Source: an uncultured Bacteroidota bacterium (GTDB lineage Bacteria; Bacteroidota; Bacteroidia; Flavobacteriales; Flavobacteriaceae). Taken from it: a stretch of 32,417 nt of DNA. Location: positions 1-32,417 of the forward strand of contig CACGZJ010000003.1 of assembly GCA_902577515.1 (NCBI GenBank), read 5' to 3'. Each line of letters starts with the position of its first letter. The first letter of the stretch is position 1. The notes beneath the pieces are model-generated. The model did no database searches, had not been told where the DNA came from, and saw only the letters and a list, made by a program, of their open reading frames with translations. A program made the translations under genes and the position numbers. Of the stretch, positions 9,069 through 17,184 are shown in pieces.

Positions 9069-11993
9069 ATGAAAAATATTTTAAATAAGTATTATTTAGC
9101 CTTTATGGCTGTAATTCTGTTTGGTAGCGTTTATTCTCAAACACAAATATCTGGTTCAGTTGGGGACTCAGATACAATGGTTGGTATTCCTGGAGTAAAT
9201 GTTATTATAGATGGAACAAATATTGGGACCGTAACTGATTTTGATGGGAATTTCTCATTAAGTACAAGTCAAGAGCTCCCATTAACAATTGTTATTAGCT
9301 ATGTAGGATATAGCGCAGAACGTGTTAATGTAACTTCTGCTAATCAAGATATTAGCGTGATGTTATCTGCAGGGCAAAACCTTGAAGAAGTTGTTATTTC
9401 AGCTTCTAGGCGTGCTCAAAAAGTTACTGAAGCTCCTGCCTCAGTAAGTGTAATATCTACAAGACAAATTGAGAATTCTGCACAAGTAACAGAACCAACT
9501 AGAGTACTCGTTTCTGTTCCAGGTGTTCAAATTCAACAACAAACTGCTAACTCTCTTAACATAGAGATGAGAGCTGGATCTGGAGTTTTTGGTACATCTA
9601 CATATGTAATGAGAGATAATAGAGGGTTAATAACACCAGCTGCAGGAACTTTCTTTAGTTTCCAGCAAGGTCTATCAAATCTGGATCTAGCCTCAGTTGA
9701 AGTAGTAAGAGGTGCTGCAGGTGTTCTGTATGGACCAGGTGTTACTTCAGGTGTTGTTCACTTTAGAAGCAAAAGTCCTATTGACTTTACAGGTAATTCT
9801 GCATCTTTTTGGGGTGGAGAACTAAATACTTTTGGTTCAGAGTTTAGAATTGCCAGAGCAAACGATAGTAAAACTTTTGGATGGAAAATTAATGCTAGAT
9901 ATAACTCTGGTGATGATTTTACTTATGATGAGGATGAAGCAACATTGGCTGGTCGAGTTGGTGGAATTAACAGTATAATCAGACAACCTGTTATTAAAGA
10001 TATGATGGTTGACCCTATTGCTTCTCAAAATGGTAGTGTACTTTATGATTTTACCGGAGGAAACGCTTTAATAGATGATTACAGCAATATTGCATTTGAC
10101 ACAACTCTAGAATGGAGACCAAGTGATGATACTAACTATCAAGTTAGTGCCGGAATGAGTAATGGTGGTGGTCTATTTTTTCAAGATCTAGGTATTGCAT
10201 ATGCAGATGGAAGTACTTACTGGGGACAAGTTCAAGCAACAATGGGTAACTGGTATGCTCAAGCATTTATAGATCACAATGATGGTGGTGGAGATGATAA
10301 CCCAACGTTCTTATATGGTACAGGTTTACGTCAGGTTGCAAAGAGAACTAGTATTGAAGCACAGATTCAGTATAACTTTGATATGCCATGGTTTTTTGAC
10401 TCAGAATGGACAGTTGGATATGATTATAGAGACACAAATTCTGACTCAGAATACACTTTATGGGGAAGAAACGAAAACACTGATGACTATATAACTAACG
10501 GTTTTTATGGTCAAGGTACTCTTAAAATGTCAGAAAAAATGGATTTAGTAGTAGCTGGAAGATATGATCAAGCTAGTTTTATTAGCGCAGGAGAATTTGC
10601 TCCTAGAGCTGCTCTTGTTTATAAAGCTTCAGACAAAACAACATGGAGATTAGCATACAACAAAGCTCTGTCAGGACCTACTGCACTTGGAATGTACATT
10701 GACTTCCCAATTACTACTGCAGTACCTGGAGTTTTAGGTGCATGGCTAAGTGGTCAAAGTACTCCGCAGCAATTTGGTGACCCGTCAACTCAAGTAATTG
10801 ATTTAGCAGGAATCCCTATTGATATTCCTGTTTCAGCAGCAGGTGGTGGATTACCATTAGCTATTCCATATGGTTCTGTTGCATCTGCAGCTCTTGCAGG
10901 TTTGTATGCACAAGCTCCTTCATTACAACCTCTACTAACACCTTTCTTTGCAAGTTATGCAGGGCCGGCTGGTGGTTCAGGGATCTTAAGTCCTTATGAT
11001 TTCTTTGAACCTACTCAAACTACTGGTAATAGAGATACAGGAAGGGGAAGATTCAGCTCTGTAGAGAACATAGAGCTTGGTGTTACTAGTTTTATCGGTA
11101 AAAAGTTAAGAGTTAGTGCTGATATATATTCATACACTAACAGTGGTTTTACAAACTTTAATGCAATTGGTGATACATATGCATTAGTTGGATCAGATAT
11201 ACCAACAGATCTTGGAGCAGCTGTTGCTGCTGATGCTACGGCATATGTTACTAATGCAATTACTGCAGTTACAACTCAGACATACCAGGGTGTTGCTGCA
11301 CAGTTTGGGCTTCCATTTAGTGTTGTTGCCTCTGGTGCTCTTGCAGCACAAGGTGTACCTGCACTTCAAACTGCAATTGCAGGTGGTGTGGCACAAACTC
11401 TTGGAGGAATTAACGGTGCATTTCAAGCAGGAGGTCAAGGTTTCGTTAATCAATTAGGTCCATTATTTGGTGCAATAGGTGCTGTTGAATCCAATAGAGT
11501 CCCTCAAGGAGATGGAATTACTCACATTACAACTGGATATACTAATTATGCTGATGCTAAAAGATCTCACTTTGGAGCTGACTTCAGCTTGGATTATACT
11601 GCTACTAGTGATTTAAGATTATGGGCAAATGCTTCCTGGTTAAGTCAAAATGAGTGGATTCCTGGAGAAGATAATGATGACGACTTACTTAGTACATCAT
11701 ATCTGAATGTGCCAATGTGGAAATACAGAATGGGTGTTGATTATACTCCACTTACTGGATGGAATTTCTCAGTATCATTCCAACATGATGATAAATTTAG
11801 ATCAGTTCAAGGTTTCTGGAATGGTATGGTTGAAACTAAAAACCTAATTGATGCAAGTTTAGGTTATAGGTTTAGTCCTAATCTTAGATTTGATCTATCT
11901 GCAACTAACCTTACAGATAAACCATATCAAACTTATCCAAACCTACCTACAATTAGAAGAAGAGTATTAGGAAAACTAACTTTCAACTTCTAA
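9069..11993 (+). CDS. TonB-dependent outer-membrane receptor with hydrophobic Ala/Gly-rich segments
   Basis: A 974-residue outer-membrane active transporter. Residues 1-23 form a signal peptide ending in SVYSQ. A CarboxypepD_reg-like beta-sandwich follows (about 25-100, with GTVTDFDGNFSL), then a TonB-box-like LEEVVISAS (105-113), the plug (about 118-240, with VEVVRGAAGVLYGPGVTSGVV) and the beta-barrel, ending in LGKLTFNF. Two long segments of the barrel part are unusually hydrophobic and Ala/Gly/Pro-rich: about residues 540-647 and 714-814. Most barrel loops are polar, so these may be surface loops that contact a hydrophobic ligand. C-ending codons appear more frequent than in neighbouring genes, as in highly expressed genes. 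The adjacent acyl-CoA ligase and beta-oxidation genes suggest a lipid or fatty-acid substrate; this is inference. No SusD partner is present. Confidence 0.9.
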   Translation: MKNILNKYYLAFMAVILFGSVYSQTQISGSVGDSDTMVGIPGVNVIIDGTNIGTVTDFDGNFSLSTSQELPLTIVISYVGYSAERVNVTSANQDISVMLSAGQNLEEVVISASRRAQKVTEAPASVSVISTRQIENSAQVTEPTRVLVSVPGVQIQQQTANSLNIEMRAGSGVFGTSTYVMRDNRGLITPAAGTFFSFQQGLSNLDLASVEVVRGAAGVLYGPGVTSGVVHFRSKSPIDFTGNSASFWGGELNTFGSEFRIARANDSKTFGWKINARYNSGDDFTYDEDEATLAGRVGGINSIIRQPVIKDMMVDPIASQNGSVLYDFTGGNALIDDYSNIAFDTTLEWRPSDDTNYQVSAGMSNGGGLFFQDLGIAYADGSTYWGQVQATMGNWYAQAFIDHNDGGGDDNPTFLYGTGLRQVAKRTSIEAQIQYNFDMPWFFDSEWTVGYDYRDTNSDSEYTLWGRNENTDDYITNGFYGQGTLKMSEKMDLVVAGRYDQASFISAGEFAPRAALVYKASDKTTWRLAYNKALSGPTALGMYIDFPITTAVPGVLGAWLSGQSTPQQFGDPSTQVIDLAGIPIDIPVSAAGGGLPLAIPYGSVASAALAGLYAQAPSLQPLLTPFFASYAGPAGGSGILSPYDFFEPTQTTGNRDTGRGRFSSVENIELGVTSFIGKKLRVSADIYSYTNSGFTNFNAIGDTYALVGSDIPTDLGAAVAADATAYVTNAITAVTTQTYQGVAAQFGLPFSVVASGALAAQGVPALQTAIAGGVAQTLGGINGAFQAGGQGFVNQLGPLFGAIGAVESNRVPQGDGITHITTGYTNYADAKRSHFGADFSLDYTATSDLRLWANASWLSQNEWIPGEDNDDDLLSTSYLNVPMWKYRMGVDYTPLTGWNFSVSFQHDDKFRSVQGFWNGMVETKNLIDASLGYRFSPNLRFDLSATNLTDKPYQTYPNLPTIRRRVLGKLTFNF

Positions 11994-12012
11994 TTAATCA
12001 TAATATTATCAT

Positions 12013-12044
12013 AAAAAGAGCAACTTTGGTTGCTCTTTTTTTTT
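12013..12044 (+). terminator. Rho-independent terminator after the TonB receptor gene
   Basis: A perfect 12-bp stem, AAAAAGAGCAAC (12013-12024) with GTTGCTCTTTTT (12029-12040), closes a TTTG loop and continues into more T's to 12044. It begins 19 bases after the receptor stop codon, so the receptor appears to be its own transcription unit. Its T-run directly abuts the -33 element of the following mvaS promoter. Confidence 0.93.
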
Positions 12045-12071
12045 GGATAAACTTTTATGTAACTATATTTG
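12043..12071 (+). promoter_or_regulatory. Bacteroidota-type promoter of mvaS-etfBA
   Basis: TTG at 12043-12045, an 18-base spacer, then TATATTTG at 12064-12071. This matches the Bacteroidota vegetative consensus TTG-N(about 17-23)-TAnnTTTG in both elements. The predicted transcription start falls about 8-10 bases before the mvaS ATG at 12088, giving a very short leader. The TTG shares bases with the end of the upstream terminator. Confidence 0.6.
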
Positions 12072-12087
12072 ACTCTAAGCATTGGCA

Positions 12088-13530
12088 ATGAAAAAAGTAG
12101 GTATTGACTCTATATCATATTATGTCCCATCTCTATATGTAGATATAGAGGAGTTGGCTGAGAAAAGAAATATATCAGCAGAAAAGCTCAAAAATGGATT
12201 AGGGCTAAAAAAGATGGCAACTCCTGATTATGATGAGGATGCTGCATCTATTGCTGCAAATTCTCTTTTTAGACTGATTACTGAAAATAATATTAATCCC
12301 AAGGAAATAGGAAGAGTGTATTTAGGAACAGAGAGTGGTGTTGACTCCTCAAAACCAACGTCATCTTATGTTGTTGAGATACTTGAAGAAGTATTTAAGG
12401 ATAAATATGGGGAAAGATGTTTTATGAACTGTGATATTGTTGATTTAACATTTGCTTGTGCAGGTGCTGTTGATGCGCTACAAAACTGTTGCGATTGGGT
12501 TCGAAATGGTAATAATAGAAAAGCAGTTGTGATTGCGTCAGATATTGCTAAATACGAACTAAACTCAACCGGAGAATATACTCAAGGTGCTGGTTCTGTA
12601 TCCATGCTTATCTGCAAAGAACCATCCATTATTTCATTTAATGGCTCGTGGGGAGTATCTTCAAAAGGTATTGGTGATTTTTTTAAGCCAAGAAGACAGT
12701 ATAACAAGGCTAATATATTAATTGAGGCAGCGAAAATTCTCAACAAAGAAGTTTCCAAACAAGAAGCGGAAGAATTACTAGAAAAATCAAAATCAAAATT
12801 CTGGTCTGATACAAATGATATTATTGAGGTACATAAAGAAGAGCCAATTTTTGAAGGTCAGTTTTCTAATGAGAGTTATAAAGAAAGAGTCTATGAGGCG
12901 ATTGAAGATTTCAATAATCAGAATGAAAGTAATATTTTAAAAGATTGGGAGAATATAATTTTTCATCTTCCATATGCATACCACGGGAGAAGAATGATAA
13001 CAGATAAATGGATAGAGTGGATGGGAAAAAACGGAGATTCTGAGCTTATTTACTCAGAAGTTGGTAATCCAAAGTCTAACTTAGATAAAGATTGGATAAA
13101 AAAAGTTTCAAAGTCAAGTATGTATAAAAATTTTGTTGACCACAAGATTGCTCCTGGCGAAAAGGCATCTTCTGAGATTGGAAATATGTATACTGCCTCA
13201 ATTTTTATGTCATTAATTAGTTCGTTAGTTGAAGCTTTATCAAATGGTAATGAATTTACTAATAAGAAAATTGGATTTATTAGTTATGGTAGTGGTTCCA
13301 AAGCAAAGGTTTTTGAGGGTACTGTCCAAACTAATTGGAAAGATAAGATTGAAAGTATTAAACTATTTCAAAGTTTAGACTTGAGAAAAAAGATTAGTAT
13401 AGATATTTATGAGAAACTTCACAAAAGAAAGATCTCATCTAATATTAACAACAACCAAGGGATTATCAAGTTAAAGAATATTGATAAAGGTCAATTTACT
13501 GAAGGTCTAAGGAGCTATTTTAAATATTGA
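12088..13530 (+). CDS. mvaS: Hydroxymethylglutaryl-CoA synthase
   Basis: A 480-residue thiolase-fold enzyme that condenses acetyl-CoA with acetoacetyl-CoA to HMG-CoA, the first committed step of the mevalonate pathway to isoprenoids, which Flavobacteriia use in place of MEP. Catalytic residues are visible: E82 in LGTESGVDSSKP, the nucleophile C124 in DLTFACAGAVDAL, and H293 in FHLPYAYHG. GSGSKAKVFEG near the C-terminus is also typical. ATG 12088 is preferred to an in-frame TTG six bases earlier, because MKKVGIDSISYYVP matches the family N-terminus. At 480 residues it exceeds the roughly 390-residue Gram-positive enzyme; the extra length is mainly a Glu/Lys-rich insertion at about 205-285 and a C-terminal extension. 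etfB follows after 7 bases. Confidence 0.93.
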   Translation: MKKVGIDSISYYVPSLYVDIEELAEKRNISAEKLKNGLGLKKMATPDYDEDAASIAANSLFRLITENNINPKEIGRVYLGTESGVDSSKPTSSYVVEILEEVFKDKYGERCFMNCDIVDLTFACAGAVDALQNCCDWVRNGNNRKAVVIASDIAKYELNSTGEYTQGAGSVSMLICKEPSIISFNGSWGVSSKGIGDFFKPRRQYNKANILIEAAKILNKEVSKQEAEELLEKSKSKFWSDTNDIIEVHKEEPIFEGQFSNESYKERVYEAIEDFNNQNESNILKDWENIIFHLPYAYHGRRMITDKWIEWMGKNGDSELIYSEVGNPKSNLDKDWIKKVSKSSMYKNFVDHKIAPGEKASSEIGNMYTASIFMSLISSLVEALSNGNEFTNKKIGFISYGSGSKAKVFEGTVQTNWKDKIESIKLFQSLDLRKKISIDIYEKLHKRKISSNINNNQGIIKLKNIDKGQFTEGLRSYFKY

Positions 13531-13537
13531 TTGTGAT

Positions 13538-14284
13538 ATGAATATATTGGTTTGTATTAGTAATGTACCTGACACTACCTCAAAGATTAATTTTACTGAC
13601 GGTGACTCTAAATTTGATAAAAATGGAGTTCAATTTATAATCAATCCAAATGATGAATTCGGTTTAACAAAAGCTGTATGGATGAAAGAATCAAACAATG
13701 CATCAGTTACTGTTCTCACTGTAGGTGATTCCTCTGCTGAAGCTATTTTGAGAAAATGTTTGGCAATTGGAGCTGATAAAGCAATAAGAATAGACTGTAA
13801 AGCAGAAGATGCTTATTCTGTAGCAAAAGAAATCGTCTCTCATTGTGAAACTGTTAAATATGATTTAATAATATGTGGTCGTGAATCTATAGATTATAAT
13901 GGTGGTCTTATACCAGGTTTATTAGCTGGTTATTTAAATTACAATTTTATTACTAATTGTGTGAGCCTTGAAATTGAGTCAGGAAAAGCAAAATGTGCTA
14001 GAGAAATATCTGGTGGAACAGAGTTTAGTGAATGTGATCTTCCTTTAGTTGTTGGTGCTCAAAAAGGATTAGTTGAAGAGAGTGATTTAATCATTCCTAA
14101 CATGAGAGGTATAATGATGGCGCGTCAAAAACAATTAGATGTATATAAAGCTCAAAATATAAATAGTAGAGCTGTTGATAAGAGGTTCTTTAAACCTGAA
14201 GAAAAAGGTGAAGTTAAATTGGTAAGTTCAGATGAACTTGATAAGTTGATTGATTTACTGGAAAATGAAGCGAAAGTAATTTAG
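13538..14284 (+). CDS. etfB: Electron transfer flavoprotein beta subunit
   Basis: A 248-residue EtfB, which with EtfA forms the soluble FAD/AMP heterodimer that takes electrons from acyl-CoA dehydrogenases and passes them to ETF-quinone oxidoreductase. It has the N-terminal MNILVCISNVPDTTSKINF, the conserved NPNDEFGLTKAVW region, CGRESIDYNGG and the C-terminal recognition-loop region with NMRGIMMARQKQ. Length and motifs are normal. It is co-transcribed with mvaS (7-base gap) and etfA (4-base gap). ETF-quinone oxidoreductase is not in the window. The linkage fits the nearby acyl-CoA dehydrogenase, although that gene is on the other strand. Confidence 0.95.
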   Translation: MNILVCISNVPDTTSKINFTDGDSKFDKNGVQFIINPNDEFGLTKAVWMKESNNASVTVLTVGDSSAEAILRKCLAIGADKAIRIDCKAEDAYSVAKEIVSHCETVKYDLIICGRESIDYNGGLIPGLLAGYLNYNFITNCVSLEIESGKAKCAREISGGTEFSECDLPLVVGAQKGLVEESDLIIPNMRGIMMARQKQLDVYKAQNINSRAVDKRFFKPEEKGEVKLVSSDELDKLIDLLENEAKVI

Positions 14285-14288
14285 AAAT

Positions 14289-15239
14289 ATGTCGGTATTA
14301 GTATACTCAGAATCTGAAAACGGTAAATTAAAAAAATCATCATTTGAGACTGCATCATATGGAAAAGCCTTATCTGAAAAGTTAGAATCCAAGCTAATAT
14401 GTACAAGCTTTAATTGTTCCGATTCAGAATTATTAAATAAATATGGAGCAGATAAAATAGTTAATGTTGAAAGTAGTAACCTTAAGGAGTTTACCGCCAA
14501 GACATACTCTCATGCATTATCGCAAGTTATTGAAAAAGAAGATGTTTCAGTAGTCATACTTTCTTCATCTGCAGATGCAAAGTATCTTGGAGCTTATCTG
14601 GCTGGAATTACAGATTCAACATATATTTCAAATGTTGTTGAACTACCTGAAAGTATAAATCCATTTATAGTTAGGAGAAGTTGTTTTACAAATAAAGCAT
14701 TCTCTTCTACAGAAATTGGTGGTGATCTAAAGATTATTAGCATTTCGTCAAATTCATTTGGACTAAAAGAGAATAGTGGAGATGGAATTTTAGAAACATT
14801 GAATATTAAAGAGATAAATACAACTTTTAAAGTCTCCAATGTAGAAAAACAAAGTGGTAAAGTTACTATAGCGGATGCTGATATAGTAGTTTCTGCAGGA
14901 AGAGGTCTAAAAGGACCTGAAAATTGGAATATGATTGAAGACCTAGCAGATGTTCTTGGTGCAGCAACAGCATGTTCAAAACCCGTGTCTGATATGGGAT
15001 GGAGACCACACAGTGAACACGTCGGTCAAACTGGTAAACCTGTATCTTCTAATTTATATATTGCAATTGGTATTTCAGGAGCAATTCAACATCTTGCTGG
15101 AATAAATTCCTCTAAAATTAAAGTTGTCATAAATAATGATCCTGAAGCACCATTCTTTAAGGCAGCTGATTATGGTATAGTTGGAGATGCATTTGAGATT
15201 GTTCCAGAATTAATAAGCAAGCTTAAGTCAAGACAATAA
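14289..15239 (+). CDS. etfA: Electron transfer flavoprotein alpha subunit
   Basis: A 316-residue EtfA. The C-terminal FAD-binding domain is clear: VVSAGRGLKGPENW (about 201-214), LGAATACSKPVSDMGW, the HSEHVGQTGKPVSSNLYIAIGISGAIQHLAG signature split across about 239-270, and NNDPEAPFFKAADYGIVGDAFEIVP. The N-terminal domain (MSVLVYSESENGKLKKSSFE) is the usual Bacteroidota form. It is the last gene of the mvaS-etfB-etfA unit; beyond it lie 139 very AT-rich bases and then a convergent gene. Confidence 0.96.
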   Translation: MSVLVYSESENGKLKKSSFETASYGKALSEKLESKLICTSFNCSDSELLNKYGADKIVNVESSNLKEFTAKTYSHALSQVIEKEDVSVVILSSSADAKYLGAYLAGITDSTYISNVVELPESINPFIVRRSCFTNKAFSSTEIGGDLKIISISSNSFGLKENSGDGILETLNIKEINTTFKVSNVEKQSGKVTIADADIVVSAGRGLKGPENWNMIEDLADVLGAATACSKPVSDMGWRPHSEHVGQTGKPVSSNLYIAIGISGAIQHLAGINSSKIKVVINNDPEAPFFKAADYGIVGDAFEIVPELISKLKSRQ

Positions 15240-15347
15240 GAAAAAATTATTAATTAATTTTTATCATAATATTTTATTATATAAAACTTAATTTATATAA
15301 TTATTTTAATAAATATTATCTGTATAGTGAATAATATATAAGAATTA

Positions 15348-15370
15348 AATATACTAAAGTATATTAGTAT
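15348..15370. repeat. Overlapping AT inverted repeats between convergent genes
   Basis: Two nested dyads share bases: AATATACT (15348-15355) with AGTATATT (15358-15365), and ATACTAA (15351-15357) with TTAGTAT (15364-15370). They can form alternative hairpins. They lie in the 139-base, very AT-rich gap between etfA and the convergent DUF4270 gene, where a two-way terminator would be useful. There is no GC core or clear T-tract, so intrinsic termination is only a possibility. Confidence 0.35.
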
Positions 15371-15378
15371 AATATTTT

Positions 15379-17184
15379 CTAATATTTACTGTAGAGAATT
15401 TCAAGCTTTAATCCGTTTTCAAGTTCTAGATTGCCAGAATTTGAACCATTTATAATAACTGGAAATGGATATGTTAGCGAATGAGCAGGGACCTTTATTT
15501 TTTGTTCATCACTTAAAAAAGCATTCTTAAGATTTATATCATTAATATCAGAGGTTACGGTTAAACCAAGATCTATGTTTAGCGAGTCATACCTAATAAT
15601 ATTTGCAATATGATTTGTTACATTGAATTTATAACTTACCGGCATATTATTAGAATCGTATTGGAGTAGTCCTCCGAAAACATATTTATTCACATTGACT
15701 TCAGATTCAGTGAAAGCCTCTGTAAAATCTTTATTATAATCTTCTATTGGATCTCCATTATCATAAGAATAAAGATATAATCTTTTTGGCAAGATATTTA
15801 TGTCTGGCGAACTAAGAGTTTTATCAATAAATAAAACAATATTAGCTTCATTAATTAAAACGTCTTTCTCTTTGAAATTTTTTAAATCATTAGTTATCTC
15901 AAAACTATTTTTAGAGAATAACTTTAACTTTGATATATAATCAGATCCATTTAAAACTATTTTATCCGTTAGACCTTCCTCTACTAGCCTATTATTACCA
16001 TGTAAATTATTATATTGATTAACATGGACTCCACCCAATGGAATTGAATTAGATTTAGTCTTTCTCTCTATTATATCATCTGAAACATCAGGCGTCCCAT
16101 TTGTGTTATAAAAATTATAATTATACTGTAATACAATTCCCGCATTTGAAATATCTAGGATCATATATAAGTCATCTGAAAAGTTATCAGCGTGAACAAT
16201 CAATCCTCTCATATGATTATCAAAGTTTGCCTTATTAATTAGTGGGTCTTTACCTTCAAGATCAATTATTTTAGATTGAAAGAAATTTAAATCTAAGGGT
16301 ATCCTTACTCTTGGGGTCTCATAATAATTTATTTCCTCAAGCTCATTGCTGGCAGTTTCTGGATCGTCATCAAAAAATAAAACAGGTACTTCACTAAAAT
16401 CCAAATTAATCGTTTGATCAAACAACAGTCTACCTGCATATCCATTTTCATAAAAATTAAAATCTGAATAATACTCTGTTTCAGACTCAAAATTATTATT
16501 AGGATCAAGGGGGCTAAGATAATACTTCAACTCGTGAACTTTTAAATTGAAAGTTGCAGCCCTGTTTCCATAAACAGAATCTATCTCATAGACTCTTTTA
16601 TTAGAGTCATAACCTTCATTTTCTGTATCATCTGCATCTAAAATACCATCTCCATCAGAATCAGTACTCAAAGGATTTAATCCAACCCTAAACTCTTCAA
16701 TATCTGTTAGGCCGTCTCCGTCTGAGTCACTTGAACTATTATTAGGGTCGACATCATATAGATCTATAACCCCGTCTGAATCTTTATCATTTGAATTATT
16801 AAAAAACGGGATATCAAGAAAAACATTGATTAGTTCTTCTTCTTCGTCAATTATCCTAATATCTGTATCACTTCCTTCATCTTCAGTCGCTTGTGAGAAA
16901 TCGCCAAAAATATCAAGGCTAGTCACATCAAGTTGAGAGACAAAGCTTGATCTTATTAAGCCAAAGGATTCATCGCTATATTGGCCAAGGTGAACATTTG
17001 AAAGATTATTTGATTGAACTCTATCTAGTTTTTTTTGATACGAATATATAGGAAAAGAAATTGATTCAATATCTATAAATTGTGCATCATATAATTCAAT
17101 TCCGGTTGAAAAATATTCTTTATTGCACGATATTATAAGGGATATGGTCAATAAGCACAATATATTCTTAAGTTTTTTGATCAT
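15379..17184 (-). CDS. DUF4270-family lipoprotein with inserted TSP3-like calcium repeats
   Basis: A 601-residue predicted lipoprotein: a hydrophobic N-terminus with lipobox LIISC (C20) for lipidation. The body matches the Bacteroidota DUF4270 family in pattern (IDIESISFPIYSYQ, LGQYSDESFGLIRSSFVSQ, later KRLYLYSYDNGDPI and VTNHIANIIRYDS). Function is unknown. Residues 133-188 carry DSDGV, DSDGDGLTD and DSDGDGILD repeats typical of thrombospondin type 3 calcium-binding modules, set in a loop after VFLDIPFF. A very acidic stretch precedes them (about 101-117). It directly follows the glycogen-synthase-like gene with no gap, so the two are probably co-transcribed and translationally coupled. A surface or periplasmic location is inferred from the lipobox. 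Confidence 0.82.
   Translation of the reverse strand: MIKKLKNILCLLTISLIISCNKEYFSTGIELYDAQFIDIESISFPIYSYQKKLDRVQSNNLSNVHLGQYSDESFGLIRSSFVSQLDVTSLDIFGDFSQATEDEGSDTDIRIIDEEEELINVFLDIPFFNNSNDKDSDGVIDLYDVDPNNSSSDSDGDGLTDIEEFRVGLNPLSTDSDGDGILDADDTENEGYDSNKRVYEIDSVYGNRAATFNLKVHELKYYLSPLDPNNNFESETEYYSDFNFYENGYAGRLLFDQTINLDFSEVPVLFFDDDPETASNELEEINYYETPRVRIPLDLNFFQSKIIDLEGKDPLINKANFDNHMRGLIVHADNFSDDLYMILDISNAGIVLQYNYNFYNTNGTPDVSDDIIERKTKSNSIPLGGVHVNQYNNLHGNNRLVEEGLTDKIVLNGSDYISKLKLFSKNSFEITNDLKNFKEKDVLINEANIVLFIDKTLSSPDINILPKRLYLYSYDNGDPIEDYNKDFTEAFTESEVNVNKYVFGGLLQYDSNNMPVSYKFNVTNHIANIIRYDSLNIDLGLTVTSDINDINLKNAFLSDEQKIKVPAHSLTYPFPVIINGSNSGNLELENGLKLEILYSKY
16621..16788 (-). repeat. Encoded TSP3-like Asp/Gly repeats (three units)
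   Basis: Within the DUF4270 gene, residues 133-188 contain three aspartate-rich units (DKDSDGVIDLYD, DSDGDGLTDIEE, DSDGDGILDADD) about 17-23 residues apart. The spacing and the alternating Asp/Gly oxygen donors are those of thrombospondin type 3 repeats, which bind several calcium ions and stiffen linkers in secreted proteins. Confidence 0.8.

Noticed and set aside
11188-11457. Overlapping +strand frame (Leu/Gln-rich) and its antisense frame inside the TonB receptor
   Set aside because: The low-complexity composition is a frame-shifted reading of the Ala/Gly-rich segment; the receptor frame has the real motifs.
12082-12087. In-frame TTG two codons before the mvaS ATG
   Set aside because: The ATG at 12088 gives the family N-terminus and sits at a better distance from the promoter.
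15240-15378. Small RNA or origin-like AT-rich region
   Set aside because: The region is AT-rich with nested dyads, but no promoter octamer, DnaA-box cluster or GC stem supports either idea.
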